The notes: generated by a model not told the origin, from the letters alone. Positions 1 through 9,534 are shown, numbered from the stretch's first letter. The stretch is DNA of 35,589 bases from CAYMUR01 sp964393615 (GCA_964393615.1 CAYMUR010000053.1:1-35589); one strand, 5' to 3'. Numbers and translations: made by a program.

Positions 1-263
1 CCACCCCACAAACTGGACCATTGATCCGGAGTGACTAGCTGGGCCAGCATGGCTACCAGGATCACAATCGCTGACATGCGGGCCAGCAGCAGCAGTAATT
101 GACGAAAGCGAATCCAGTTGCTGTGTTTGCGATAGCTTTCCAGCAAAAAATCCATGGCCGCCCAATGCACTTTCTGGTGCCGCACCAAATTGATGAGGTG
201 AATCAATGGTGGTATGAGCACGAGAAGAAACGCCCAGGTAAGTGCGGGATGGATGAATTGCAT
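1..263 (-). CDS. BatA-like membrane protein, N-terminal part (cut by window edge)
   Basis: Reading leftward from ATG at 263 gives 87 residues that run off the window. They begin MQFIHPALTWAFLLVLIPP, continue with LIHLINLVRHQKVHW and a second hydrophobic stretch (LLLLLARMSAIVILVAML). This is the layout of the BatA / aerotolerance-regulator N-terminal domain: a short N-terminal membrane helix, a basic loop containing a conserved H-x-W-AAMDFLLES-type segment, then a second helix. An in-frame TGA lies upstream, so ATG 263 is the only good start; no clear Shine-Dalgarno is seen. It follows the DUF58 gene by about 150 bases on the same strand, which matches the usual MoxR-DUF58-BatA order. The rest of the protein, normally including a von Willebrand A-like region in BatA homologues, lies outside the window. 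Confidence 0.75.
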   Translation of the reverse strand, partial: MQFIHPALTWAFLLVLIPPLIHLINLVRHQKVHWAAMDFLLESYRKHSNWIRFRQLLLLLARMSAIVILVAMLAQLVTPDQWSSLWG

Positions 264-411
264 GGTAAAAAACAGAAAAAGAAGAATTTTATCGTTGAAA
301 AATTTGCGTGTCAGGGATTTGGTTGGAAACCCAATTGGCCCTTTTTGTGTTCAGAGATGTGCTATTGCCAACCAAGGCGTCCGACACTCGCTGGCAATCG
401 TGATTTCAAAT

Positions 412-1329
412 TCAATTTCGGTGATGCATTCCCAAACGGTTGCTTAAAAAGGCGGCTAAAGCGGCGTCTAGCGGTTGACTGGTGCGGATTAAGGCATAAT
501 CTACCATGGCTCGTGCGCAGCCGTGACGGACCTGATCCAGGTAAGTCTGTAAGGCTGCCAGGTATCCGTCACGCAATGCGCGCGGGTTGCAGTTCAAATG
601 CTGCGGTATTTCGAGACCTTCAAAACGTGTTGGGCCCCGAAACGGGAAATCGAGTTCGTCGTCATCAAGAATATGGAAGACAAGTACGTCGTGGCCCCGC
701 TGTCGGAGTTGTTGCAGACCACGGATGGCATCATTGGCTGGAACGAGCAGGTCGGAGATAACGATGATCATTCCACGTTGTGCATAATTCTCTGCAACAG
801 TGCCAAACAGTTGTTGTGGATCTGTTTTGTCTTTTGGTTCCAATTTGGACAAAGATTCGATGAGAGAAAACAAGTGGTTACGTTTGCTGCGAGCGGCAAG
901 TGTCGCGCGGACCTGTTCGTCAAATGCTACAAGGCCCACCGCATCTTGTTGCTTAAGAACTAGATAGGCCAAGCTCGCAGCTACCGTGGATGCATATTCG
1001 AATTTATTGAGAGGGCCGTTTCCGTAACGCATACTAGCTGACACGTCTAGCAGTAGTGTGCAACGTAGATTGGTGTCTTCTTCGTATTGCTTTACGGTTA
1101 ACCGATCATGCCGGGCCCAGACCTTCCAATCGACGTGCCGCAGATCGTCACCAACGGAATATTCCCGGTGTTGTAGGAATTCGACCGACTGGCCAAAATA
1201 CGGGCTGCGGTGCATACCGGACAGAAAGCCTTCGACGATATGACGTGCGCGCAATTCCATGCGTGCGACACGTTTGATCGCTTCAGGATGCAAAAATCGC
1301 TTGGAATCGGGCGTCACTGGCAAGTGCAT
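412..1329 (-). CDS. DUF58 domain protein (VWA-like, MoxR-associated)
   Basis: A 305-residue protein of the DUF58 family, cytoplasmic partner of MoxR ATPases in many bacteria. The family signature HREYSVGDDLRHVDWK is near residues 54-69, and a MIDAS-like metal site DVSAS is at 95-99, as in von Willebrand A folds. The start at 1329 gives the usual short leader before the ELRAR segment and overlaps the end of the moxR gene by 47 bases, so the two are almost certainly co-transcribed and translationally coupled. A later in-frame ATG (1260) would cut into the conserved N-terminal region and is less likely. The exact role of DUF58 proteins is not settled; they are thought to act with MoxR in folding or activating envelope or VWA-containing proteins. 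Confidence 0.9.
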   Translation of the reverse strand: MHLPVTPDSKRFLHPEAIKRVARMELRARHIVEGFLSGMHRSPYFGQSVEFLQHREYSVGDDLRHVDWKVWARHDRLTVKQYEEDTNLRCTLLLDVSASMRYGNGPLNKFEYASTVAASLAYLVLKQQDAVGLVAFDEQVRATLAARSKRNHLFSLIESLSKLEPKDKTDPQQLFGTVAENYAQRGMIIVISDLLVPANDAIRGLQQLRQRGHDVLVFHILDDDELDFPFRGPTRFEGLEIPQHLNCNPRALRDGYLAALQTYLDQVRHGCARAMVDYALIRTSQPLDAALAAFLSNRLGMHHRN

Positions 1330-2332
1330 CCTCCTTGGTGGGTGTGGCGGCGATCAGTTTGTCAATGATATCGTCCTGTGTGACACCGTCGCTTTCCGCG
1401 GCAAAATTGATAACGATACGATGGCGCAGTACCGGTCGAGCCAATGCTGCCACGTCCTCGGTCGATACATGTGTGCGTCCGTGTAGCAACGCACGTGCTT
1501 TTCCCCCTAGAATCAAAAACTGTACTGCCCTCGGCCCGGCGCCCCAACTGACCAGTTCTTCGACGAAATCAGGAATCCCAGCATGACCGACCCGGGTTTG
1601 TCGTACCAGGCTCAAGGCGTAATTGATGACATGGTCAGTGATCGGAACTTCTCGCACGATTCGCTGTAAATCGAGGATCTGACGGCCCGACAGGATCGGT
1701 TGCACCTTTTCGGTCTGAACCGTGGTGGTTCGTCGGGCAATGTCGAATTCCTCCTGATAAGAAGGATAGTCGACAAATATTTTGAACATAAAACGGTCTT
1801 GCTGGGCTTCCGGCAACGGATAGGTACCTTCTTGCTCAATCGGATTTTGGGTAGCCAGCACTAAAAAAGGATCGGACAACTCGTGACGAACTCGTCCCAC
1901 GGTGACCTGTCCTTCTTGCATTGCCTCCAGAAGTGCGGCTTGCGTCTTGGGAGGTGTACGGTTGATTTCGTCAGCCAGGATCACGTGTGAAAACAAAGGG
2001 CCTTCCAAAAAACGTCTTTCGCGTGCGCCCGTGGTCTTGTTTTCTTCGATGATTTCCGTACCTGTAATGTCAGCTGGCATCAAGTCGGGGGTGAATTGGA
2101 TGCGACTGAATGACAAATCCAGGGCGCGCGAAAGAGTGCTGATCATTAAGGTCTTTGCCAGACCAGGCACGCCCTCCAACAGGCAATGGCCTCGGCTAAA
2201 GAGCGCAATCAGCATTTCGTCTAACACCTGTGACTGTCCCACGATGACATGGGAAAGTTGGTCCAACAGTTGTTCACGTGCTGCAACTAGTTGACGGATG
2301 GCTTCTGTGGGAGTCTCCGAAGTATTTTCCAT
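1283..2332 (-). CDS. MoxR-family AAA+ ATPase
   Basis: A 349-residue AAA+ ATPase of the MoxR family. Walker A is GVPGLAKT at residues 54-61, Walker B is VILADEIN at 117-124, and the conserved ATQNPIEQEGTYPLPEAQ segment follows, with the C-terminal lid domain after it. Length is normal for MoxR. MoxR proteins act as chaperone-like ATPases working with DUF58 and BatA/BatB-type VWA proteins; here the DUF58 gene overlaps the 3' end and a BatA-like gene comes next, so the substrate is probably the membrane VWA complex encoded downstream. The start is ATG 2332, with only a weak GAGAGA upstream. The neighbour on the 5' side, 151 bases away, is the large PQQ protein on the same strand. Confidence 0.93.
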   Translation of the reverse strand: MENTSETPTEAIRQLVAAREQLLDQLSHVIVGQSQVLDEMLIALFSRGHCLLEGVPGLAKTLMISTLSRALDLSFSRIQFTPDLMPADITGTEIIEENKTTGARERRFLEGPLFSHVILADEINRTPPKTQAALLEAMQEGQVTVGRVRHELSDPFLVLATQNPIEQEGTYPLPEAQQDRFMFKIFVDYPSYQEEFDIARRTTTVQTEKVQPILSGRQILDLQRIVREVPITDHVINYALSLVRQTRVGHAGIPDFVEELVSWGAGPRAVQFLILGGKARALLHGRTHVSTEDVAALARPVLRHRIVINFAAESDGVTQDDIIDKLIAATPTKEDALASDARFQAIFAS

Positions 2333-2483
2333 TAGATTGTCTCTCGTGATGTTGAAACGGCCGGCAACGCGCCAAGCGGATGCACTTTTTTAACAGGACT
2401 GTTTTCCACGAACTTATGGTTGATTTCTGTTAAAAGACCGCAAAAAAACAGCCATGTTGACTTGGGACGGTGTAACTGCTTTG

Positions 2484-5400
2484 TCATTTCGGTGCCGGAG
2501 CAGTAAGGTTCTCGATGCTGCGTTTGGTGGCATCAATCATCCGTTGGACGCTACTTTTTCGTTTTGTGCCAATGCTCGCTGCAGTGCCCGTTTGAGCTGG
2601 CGGTTCGGGAGGGACTGGAGCATCAGTAAAAGTCATCGTCAAGGTCTTTTCAAATAATTTCAAGACGACTTGCCGTGCACTCGGATCGACGGTGACCTCA
2701 TAAGTTCCAGATTGGCTGCCAACATATGTCAGAGAATCACTAGCAGCGTTCGTGTTGTCTAAGAGGATGCTACCATCACGTCGGTCCAAACATAACACGG
2801 TTGTCTTCACGGCACGTGACTCACTTTCCGAGACCGGTTCGTGTCGCAAGAAANNNNNNNNNNGTACAGGACTTTGGAATGGCTGATCTAGGGGGAGCCC
2901 ATATTGTTCGATCACGGCGGGAATCTTCCATTGCCTTTCTCCCGTTTTTGGATCGAAGGCATAAATTCGTCCATGTATCAAGGGCACATAGGACGGGCTG
3001 GGCGCCGCAGCAATTCGTATGGACTTGTCGCGGTCATCAAATGGCGTCGTGGTAGTCGCCAAAATTGTTTGTCCGGAAAAACGCAATACGTGAATCGAGT
3101 CAAGATTCGGTTCCGGTTCGAGTAATTGGTCGATAAGAATTGTTCCATCCCCCAGCGAAATGAGGACGAATCGGCCCTGAGGTGACAGGATGGCCACCTG
3201 ATCATGCTCTACCAGGCAGCCTTTGGAGTTGACTGGAAAAGGATAAGTCCAGATTTCTTCCTCGTACCAGGGATCGTAGAAAGTCAGTGCCAACTGTTGA
3301 CCGGTCTGTTTCCACGCAAGGATGTTACGTCCGATGGTTCCCCAGCGATTCTTAGCAGGCGGTATCAAACGTGGTCCGACGGAGCTTCCGTCGATTTGTC
3401 GTAGAACCATCGCCTCGGTTGTATCTGGGGGTGCGACGAACAGAAGCTCATGATCACCAAACAACGCCGAACCGGAAGCGACGTCAGTCCGTACCCAGAT
3501 AGGGTTGTCGTCCACTTGAAAGGGGTCGACGCAAATCAGCGATTCACCACGTTGGTAACAGACTCCGTGTGGGTGAAGAGGGCCGATACGGCCAATCCTG
3601 ACTTCCCCCGTGTTCGTTCGCGCAGTCGTTTTTCGTGTTTTTTCTCCCCAAATATTAGCCGTAGTGTTTTGATTGATTTGCTTGACCGCTGTCTTCTGTG
3701 TTGCCATGGGGACGAGAGCGCGTCTCCAAAGTACTCGATCTGTGGAGTCTGTAGCGCCGGGTAACGTGTCAATGGCCAACAGACTCAAACCATGCGATGC
3801 CAGCAACAAGTGTCCGTACGTTTTGGCTTCGGTCAAATTTGATTTTGTCAATCGGTTGACACGCTCTTCGCTACCAAGCACTGGTATTCGAAATAGTTGT
3901 CTCCCCAGCGAATCACTGCCAAGAAGCAGTTGCTGGGCATGCAATGAAATCTTAACACGGTTAAGTCCCGGGCCCTGGGCATGCACTGGAGTCACCGGGT
4001 GATTACGATAACCGACTGGAAATTGCCGAACGTCACGTTTGGCAGCCACGCCAATGGTAACACGACCTCGTGGCCAAGTCGGGCGCGGTAGTTCTTTCTG
4101 TGCGTTGGTTAGACCGGCCAGTGACTCCTCCCAGACTTCTCTTCCTGTTTTGCCATTGAGTATCGGGACTTCTGTCCAGCGTTTGTGAAGGACTTCGTAC
4201 ATTTGTGACGCTTGATGCGGAAGTTCCAGTGTGTCGTATAAGTTTGCCAGTAGCCCGGTCGCGGTACCAGCTGCTTTTTCAGTGGACCTCTTCATGAGAT
4301 CAATGAAGAGGACTTCTGCCTCAAGCCGGTGACTGGTTGCCATCAGCCGACGTGCCAATTCCAATTGAGCCTGTCGGTCAATTGTGTGGAAACCAAAATG
4401 TCGATGGAATTTTCGCAAGGCATCCGTTCTGTCTTCCGCCGTGGCGGCCAGAAATCGTGCTTTGATAACTTGGTCGATGCCGGTACGTTGTGTCCGGTTT
4501 GCACCACTATATATATTGGCCAGTTGGACCTGAGTCCAACGATCGCGACGGATGTTTAAGCGGTCAGAAACCATCGTTTCGTCAGAATGAGCATCGATCA
4601 GATCGACACATGCCTCGAAGGCTTTGTCGAATTTGCCGACTTTTTGTAAACCAATGGTCATCAGCCGAAGATATTCCATGCGTTGTGCTGGTTGGTCAAT
4701 CAATTGTGCAACTTCCGTGGAGAGCCATTCATTGTGGACAAAATCCTCACGTAAGCCGCGCAATAACGTGTCAACCAGTAACGCTCGAGTCACGTCGGTT
4801 GGCTCATCTTTCGATTCCATTTGATAAGCACGTCTTAACGATTGGAGCGCTAACGTGCGTTGATTGTCATGTAGCATTAACTGGGCATGGTGGGCCAAAG
4901 TCCAGGCGTCTTCCTTGCCAGATGCCATGTTCTCTCCAACTTTCTGACGTAAAGCACCAACCTGGTAGAAAGATGTTAATGAATCGACTCTTTGAGAAAT
5001 AACACAGTCGTCATAACAAATTAGATTGCCGAGTACTTGCTGCGTTGGCTGGCTTCCGTCGAGACGGCCTGTGGCGAGGTCGATTTTGACAAGTTCTCGC
5101 ATTGTAGTCGGTAAATAGTAATGCGAGCCACTTAAAAAACCACGGCCACTTGGCATGGCGTCATTAGGCAGGTTCAAGTCTGCAGGCCAGGCCGATTGTC
5201 CGTTGCCCAGTTGTAATGCTTGTACCGTGTGGTGGCCGACTAAAATGGCGACCGAATCATATACACACGCCAAATACAGGTTCTGTTTGCGGGGCTGTTT
5301 CCATAGCAACTGACCATCGAATAATTGCAGGCAGTAGAGGAAATTTGATTCGACGGGTGTGATCAGAACTTTTTCACCCGCAATAGTAACTGTGGCGTCA

Positions 5401-7226
5401 TTCCAGCGGTTGCCAGGCTGGCCACGTGTGATATGTCTGCGAGCCAGTCCCCAGGCATTTTCCCGTTTGTTTCCACCTATCGTTTCGTATTCAAAACCCC
5501 AGAGCAGAGAACGTGTTGCCACGTCGACTGCGACCACAGCACCGGCGGTCGTTGGGCAGACAAGAATTCCATCTCCGAGGGAGGGAGTTGCACCAGCAAC
5601 TCTACGCAATGAATTTCTGATAATTGTTCCCGAAGTTTCTTCGGTATGAATCAACGGTTGACGCCACACTAGGTTTCCCGTCACGGCATCCAAAATCAGT
5701 AAGTGAATCTCACCACTGATCTCTGCCAATACGTACAACTGGCCGTCGATCGGCAGCGGTGCACCGAGAAAGAAGGCACCTGACAAAGCAGAATCGTCAT
5801 TTCCTGATTCGCCACCGATAATCCATTGTCGCTTTCCCTGGGAACGAAGCTCCAATGCTACCAGTTCGTTGTAGGACTTAAGGCCCAAGGGATTCGGGAA
5901 GTTGATGCCATTGCGACCAACGAGCATGCGACGATTTGTTGGGTACCCTAATTTGTTAATCAGATAAACTCGTTCACCGTCGCTGCTCATTTGACCGTAT
6001 GGCGCGTCGTCCCAAATTCGCTGGTACCATCCGTCCAGGACGTCTGAACGGTTCGAAAGAATCTGGGAGCTGGTTCCATCAGCAAACCCATCAGCGAGTT
6101 GCAGACTTAAATCATCGTAAAGCCATGTCCGCTTGCCGGTCATCGAATCCACTGCGAACAAATACCGTGGTGTTCTCATCAGTATTACGTCATTCACTGC
6201 CAACGGATGCAGACTTGGTAACGCCGGAATCTGATTGGCAATATAGTGTTGCTGGATTTTGCCAATTTTGCTTTCCATTCGATGATGGTTGGACGCTGGG
6301 ACGCGCCAGCGACAGTTGACCAGTGGGTTTTCGCTGACGACTAAGGGCATGTCACCACGCATTTCCCCGGTGCGGGATGCATTGCCACGGTGCAGTAACC
6401 ATTGATCGTCACGAGATCCCCAAGGTCCATATTTTGTTGTTATTTGCTCAAGCAGCCAATCGACCGCGGTGCCGACATCAGCCAATAGGCTGGCGGGTGC
6501 CGCGGTATCACGTGAGTTCAAACCGGATGAATCTCTTTGTAACGTTTCCAGGACCTGACGTCCTTTTCCTTCCATTCCGGCGTAGAACCAAGAGAGAGCC
6601 AAGCAAAGCGACAATTCTGGTTCAAAGGATTCTGTTGTGTTTCCGTTATTGGTTAGCCGTTGTAAAGTCAAGGCTGCAGCTAACGGACGCCCCGTGTCCA
6701 GATGATAACGACCTAACAGATAAGTCGCTTGCTGCCCTGCTTCGGTCTGAAAATACTGGCGGGTGACATCAATCAGTTTGCCAATATTAGATTCGCTGAC
6801 TGCAATCTCCAGCAACCGTTGTGCTTCGGAACCAAATTGCAGTTCGTAAGCCGCTCGGCCGTCAGCCGGCATGGCTCCCAGGATACGTTGTGCTTCTGCT
6901 TTAAGACTGACCATCCGACCGGTCTGGTGCGAATCGGGGATAAAATAGTCTTCCGCCCCAGGATCGTTCAACAAGCTACCCAATCGAGAGACCGCATCGC
7001 TGTAATGGCCTTCGTCCAATGACCGTTTGGCTCGGTTTAAATGTTGGTTCAGTTCTCGAGGAGCAGGAAGGAAAATGTCTGAAGTAGGCGTCGGTCGAGT
7101 ATTTTTTGAATTGTCACGTTCGTCAGCCAGCAAGCTGCCGACAGACGGCCACGTTAACACCGCACAACAAGCGATCGATAAGATACTGCTGTGGAAAAAC
7201 AGTACTACGCGGCAAAATATTTCCAC
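2484..7226 (-). CDS. Large secreted PQQ-like beta-propeller/TPR protein
   Basis: A 1,580-residue protein as translated. It opens with a hydrophobic segment (about residues 5-30, ending near SLLADE) that looks like a signal peptide. A helical, TPR-like stretch follows (e.g. HLNRAKRSLDEGHYSDAV), then repeated propeller blades with the PQQ-enzyme-like pattern, such as LFAVDSMTGKRTWLYDD, LILDAVTGNLVWRQP, VAVDVATRSLLWGF and YAFDPKTGERQWKIP. A second helical-repeat region sits around the middle, and another propeller section comes at the C-terminus. Planctomycetes commonly place such a gene before moxR. The function is unknown; an extracytoplasmic scaffold or sensor is more likely than a real quinoprotein dehydrogenase. 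The start is GTG 7226, just after a perfect AGGAGG (7231-7236). Ten N bases at 2854-2863 interrupt the C-terminal part; the reading frame continues across them as drawn, but the true gap size is not known. Confidence 0.88.
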   Translation of the reverse strand: MEIFCRVVLFFHSSILSIACCAVLTWPSVGSLLADERDNSKNTRPTPTSDIFLPAPRELNQHLNRAKRSLDEGHYSDAVSRLGSLLNDPGAEDYFIPDSHQTGRMVSLKAEAQRILGAMPADGRAAYELQFGSEAQRLLEIAVSESNIGKLIDVTRQYFQTEAGQQATYLLGRYHLDTGRPLAAALTLQRLTNNGNTTESFEPELSLCLALSWFYAGMEGKGRQVLETLQRDSSGLNSRDTAAPASLLADVGTAVDWLLEQITTKYGPWGSRDDQWLLHRGNASRTGEMRGDMPLVVSENPLVNCRWRVPASNHHRMESKIGKIQQHYIANQIPALPSLHPLAVNDVILMRTPRYLFAVDSMTGKRTWLYDDLSLQLADGFADGTSSQILSNRSDVLDGWYQRIWDDAPYGQMSSDGERVYLINKLGYPTNRRMLVGRNGINFPNPLGLKSYNELVALELRSQGKRQWIIGGESGNDDSALSGAFFLGAPLPIDGQLYVLAEISGEIHLLILDAVTGNLVWRQPLIHTEETSGTIIRNSLRRVAGATPSLGDGILVCPTTAGAVVAVDVATRSLLWGFEYETIGGNKRENAWGLARRHITRGQPGNRWNDATVTIAGEKVLITPVESNFLYCLQLFDGQLLWKQPRKQNLYLACVYDSVAILVGHHTVQALQLGNGQSAWPADLNLPNDAMPSGRGFLSGSHYYLPTTMRELVKIDLATGRLDGSQPTQQVLGNLICYDDCVISQRVDSLTSFYQVGALRQKVGENMASGKEDAWTLAHHAQLMLHDNQRTLALQSLRRAYQMESKDEPTDVTRALLVDTLLRGLREDFVHNEWLSTEVAQLIDQPAQRMEYLRLMTIGLQKVGKFDKAFEACVDLIDAHSDETMVSDRLNIRRDRWTQVQLANIYSGANRTQRTGIDQVIKARFLAATAEDRTDALRKFHRHFGFHTIDRQAQLELARRLMATSHRLEAEVLFIDLMKRSTEKAAGTATGLLANLYDTLELPHQASQMYEVLHKRWTEVPILNGKTGREVWEESLAGLTNAQKELPRPTWPRGRVTIGVAAKRDVRQFPVGYRNHPVTPVHAQGPGLNRVKISLHAQQLLLGSDSLGRQLFRIPVLGSEERVNRLTKSNLTEAKTYGHLLLASHGLSLLAIDTLPGATDSTDRVLWRRALVPMATQKTAVKQINQNTTANIWGEKTRKTTARTNTGEVRIGRIGPLHPHGVCYQRGESLICVDPFQVDDNPIWVRTDVASGSALFGDHELLFVAPPDTTEAMVLRQIDGSSVGPRLIPPAKNRWGTIGRNILAWKQTGQQLALTFYDPWYEEEIWTYPFPVNSKGCLVEHDQVAILSPQGRFVLISLGDGTILIDQLLEPEPNLDSIHVLRFSGQTILATTTTPFDDRDKSIRIAAAPSPSYVPLIHGRIYAFDPKTGERQWKIPAVIEQYGLPLDQPFQSPVXXXXFLRHEPVSESESRAVKTTVLCLDRRDGSILLDNTNAASDSLTYVGSQSGTYEVTVDPSARQVVLKLFEKTLTMTFTDAPVPPEPPAQTGTAASIGTKRKSSVQRMIDATKRSIENLTAPAPK
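2854..2863. other. 10-N assembly gap inside the PQQ gene
   Basis: Ten undetermined bases. The flanks do not repeat each other. The large minus-strand reading frame stays open on both sides and its protein character is the same, so any missing length is probably small. Confidence 0.98.
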
Positions 7227-7230
7227 ATAA

Positions 7231-7236
7231 CCTCCT
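7231..7236 (-). promoter_or_regulatory. Shine-Dalgarno AGGAGG deciding a GTG start
   Basis: AGGAGG is followed by TTAT and then GTG at 7226. An ATG two bases upstream (7228) overlaps the GTG but is out of frame and hits TAG after seven codons. The long PQQ frame therefore needs the GTG. Confidence 0.6.
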
Positions 7237-7831
7237 GTTTCTCACACTTCGTGTTCATCGCCAGTAATTAACAAGGCAAGTTGCAGTAGTTGTAGTCGCC
7301 ACAATTTTGGTTCGTCGAACTCGCGAAAGGCTAACCGTTATTTTGTTCATTGTTCGACGAGCGTTCTTTGGCGGACAACCCGAATGCAGGGGTTTGGGTA
7401 TAACAAGCTCAGGTATCCGGTTGCCTAGGCAGTTTGGTACCACATGCCATTTCCAGAAAATGAACCACTAGGCTCAGGCTTGCTCTTTGGCAGGTGACAT
7501 GCGGAACCATTACTATCATTAGGTTACAAAAAGTTAACGTCGTAATGCCAGCCTGTTTCCTCTACGGCCCCAGAAATGTCAGCGAGTTGTCGTTTTTTTA
7601 TGTGGTTCGAATTCCAATGTTTTGAACAAACTGTGTACCTAGGAATGTATTCTATGTCGTAAGACAAAATTGCACCTCGAATCGACAAATTTCCAGGAAA
7701 AATAGCTTTAATCAGGCGAGTTTCTGGGAAAAACACCTAAAAAAATGACAATTTAGGGGTTTTACCCTGGTTTTTCGGGTGAAAGGCCTTGTGTTTTCGG
7801 CTCTAATCCGGTTTAACATCGCTTTATCCAC
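7237..7831. other. Intergenic region, no gene seen
   Basis: About 600 bases between the divergently oriented PQQ and HU genes. Only short frames without recognisable protein character are present. A minor hairpin, CCTAAA/TTTAGG, occurs near 7737-7758. I see no tRNA, no known RNA motif and no convincing promoter for the PQQ gene. Confidence 0.5.
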
Positions 7832-7858
7832 TTGACGGTCTCACAAATTGTTTATCTT
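7832..7858 (+). promoter_or_regulatory. Possible promoter of the HU gene
   Basis: TTGACG (7832-7837) and TATCTT (7853-7858), separated by 15 bases, resemble sigma-70 -35 and -10 boxes. The spacer is shorter than ideal. Transcription from here would give a leader of only about 20 bases before the HU ribosome binding site. Confidence 0.35.
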
Positions 7859-7884
7859 TATCACTCCTTATGGAAGGAAAAACT

Positions 7885-8208
7885 ATGGGAAAAACGGCAG
7901 CGAAAAAGCCCCCTACCAAAACCGAAATCCAGAATAACATTGCCGAGCGAACAGGGCTGACTAAAAAAGAAGTAGCCGGTGTGTTAGACGCTTTGGCGGA
8001 TGAAATCCGCAACTCGCTTAGTAGTCGAGGTTCGGGGATGTTCTCAATTCCGGGCTTGGTGAAAATCGAGAAGAAAAAAGTACCGGCCCGCCCTGCTGAG
8101 AAAAACTGGAAAAATCCATTTACGGGTGAAATTCAAGAGCGCCCAGCCAAGCCGGCGAGTACCAAAATTAAAGTACGAGCGCTGAAGAATTTGAAAGACA
8201 TGGCGTGA
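7885..8208 (+). CDS. HU/IHF-family DNA-binding protein
   Basis: A 107-residue basic protein of the bacterial HU/IHF family, which bends and compacts DNA in the nucleoid. After a Lys-rich N-terminus (KTAAKKPPTK) come the dimerisation helices (EIQNNIAERTGLTKKEVAGV) and the beta-arm region, with KNPFTGE in place of the usual R-NP-x-TG-E DNA-contact motif. The family is normally about 90 residues; the extra length is a Lys/Pro-rich start, a common elaboration. ATG 7885 is chosen over ATG 7870 because GGAAGG lies 7-8 bases before it and the first ATG itself overlaps this ribosome binding site. It is a single gene, with its own promoter-like boxes and a strong terminator 80 bases after the stop. 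Confidence 0.9.
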   Translation: MGKTAAKKPPTKTEIQNNIAERTGLTKKEVAGVLDALADEIRNSLSSRGSGMFSIPGLVKIEKKKVPARPAEKNWKNPFTGEIQERPAKPASTKIKVRALKNLKDMA

Positions 8209-8290
8209 TTGTGTAAAAAAGTGTGCTGTAAAGCCAGCGGAAAGCATCCGTTGTGATCGTTGGTTTTGCCCTGATTTACAACAACAGTTA

Positions 8291-8329
8291 CCGTCCGATC
8301 GCAAGGTTTTGCTGTCGGGCGGTTTTTTT
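8291..8329 (+). terminator. Rho-independent terminator of the HU gene
   Basis: CCGTCCGA (8291-8298) pairs with TCGGGCGG (8315-8322), eight pairs including one G-U, and is followed directly by seven T. It lies about 80 bases beyond the HU stop codon and in front of the convergent DUF1080 gene. Confidence 0.8.
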
Positions 8330-8621
8330 ATCGCTTGGTTTCTGATTTAGTTCTGTAAATGAAATGCACAACAATGCTGCTGGTACGAACGCCTTCTGTC
8401 CTCATCGAAATGTTCTGGCACTTGTGTTAACAGGATACTTGCGATTGTCAAATAGACTGTACGACAAAGTGGCCCAGACGATGCCAAACATGCCTCTGGC
8501 AGACTTCTTTGAAATAGAAATGATTGGCCAAAAGACATTTTTTGGGGAGGAATTGAATTGGTGCGAGAAACGACGAATCCTCCAACGGTGAAAAAAATCT
8601 GCCCATGGAAAGGATCCGTCA
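8330..8621. other. Intergenic region between convergent genes
   Basis: About 290 bases between the HU terminator and the stop codon of the DUF1080 gene. Short overlapping frames on both strands show no recognisable protein. No terminator serving the minus-strand gene is evident. Confidence 0.5.
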
Positions 8622-9344
8622 TTACTTGATGTTTTTGATCCTAATTTCCTTGAACTCTGCCCACATCGGTGGTCCGGCATGAAGCTGTAATGCCAGGACG
8701 CCCGAAAACAATGCTTTTTTGTGACCATCGACAAAATCCATAACTAGTTTTCCGTTGGTGAAGTGCTGAATGTGGTTACCTCGACACCGAATCACTACGT
8801 CGTTCCAGGTGTCTAGTTGGAAGAGGGTTTTATACTCGTCCGCAGTGATCAAGGTTTCTGTAATCCGCTTACCTGCTTTCCCCCAGACAGCCTTTTCACC
8901 CACCAGGCAGGTCCGACTGCGTCCACCAGCCAATCCTCCTTCGTCATAGATGAATCCGGAAACATTTGGCAGGATGTTCTGATTCCGGATTTCGTGCTGA
9001 TAACCCCTGACTACCCATTGGTTAGGGATGTTTTCGCTGATACGTTTGGAACGATATTGGATACCGGAGTTATTAGTTGCGTTACAGCGGAACTTAAGTC
9101 GCAATTCGAAATCTTCTGTTGTTCCGCCTTCCCAAATAAGAAACGTGTTCCCATTACTTTTCAGCTCAGCAGTTGTCTCGCCATGAATCACGCCATCTTT
9201 GACCGACCATAGGCGGTTATCGCCATCCCAGCCTGAGAGGTTTTTGCCGTTAAAAATAGTTGTGAACCCCTCTTTATCACCGGCGTGTGCCAAATTGAGG
9301 CTGAGCAGTACGAACCATGGAAAAAAAGTAGAACAGCGAAGCAT
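8622..9344 (-). CDS. Secreted DUF1080 (3-keto-disaccharide hydrolase-like) protein
   Basis: A 240-residue protein with an N-terminal signal peptide (MLRCSTFFPWFVLLSLNLAHA, probable cut after AHA) and one DUF1080 / 3-keto-disaccharide hydrolase domain (PF06439), a concanavalin-like beta-sandwich. The hallmarks are FTTIFNGKNLSGWDG at the start of the mature protein, then NSGIQYRS, YQHEI, WNDVVIRCRGNHIQHFTNG and the closing LQLHAGPPMWAEFKEIRIKNI. Planctomycetes encode many such secreted proteins, thought to act on glycans or modified sugars; the substrate here cannot be told. ATG 9344 is chosen because a signal peptide begins there and AGGAG (9356-9360) lies 11 bases upstream; the open frame extends 59 codons further without protein character. 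It stands alone, convergent with the HU gene. Confidence 0.88.
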   Translation of the reverse strand: MLRCSTFFPWFVLLSLNLAHAGDKEGFTTIFNGKNLSGWDGDNRLWSVKDGVIHGETTAELKSNGNTFLIWEGGTTEDFELRLKFRCNATNNSGIQYRSKRISENIPNQWVVRGYQHEIRNQNILPNVSGFIYDEGGLAGGRSRTCLVGEKAVWGKAGKRITETLITADEYKTLFQLDTWNDVVIRCRGNHIQHFTNGKLVMDFVDGHKKALFSGVLALQLHAGPPMWAEFKEIRIKNIK

Positions 9345-9534
9345 AGCGTCGTAGTCTCCTGTAAAAAGGATCAGTTTGCCGGGTAAAACTGTATTTAATC
9401 TAACAGAAAAGAAATAACCGGTATAGAAACGGTGGTATGGATTTGCCCCAGTATCGAAGTGGTGTTTCATGAATTCAGCGAATTTGTGTGTCCACATGTT
9501 GGGCACTGTTCTCTTTTGCAATCTCGAAATCCGC
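9345..9534. other. Upstream region of the DUF1080 gene
   Basis: Contains the DUF1080 ribosome binding site. No clear promoter is seen on the minus strand. Confidence 0.4.

Noticed and set aside
99..963. Plus-strand frames over the DUF58 and BatA genes
   Set aside because: They are antisense to well-supported minus-strand genes and have no protein character.
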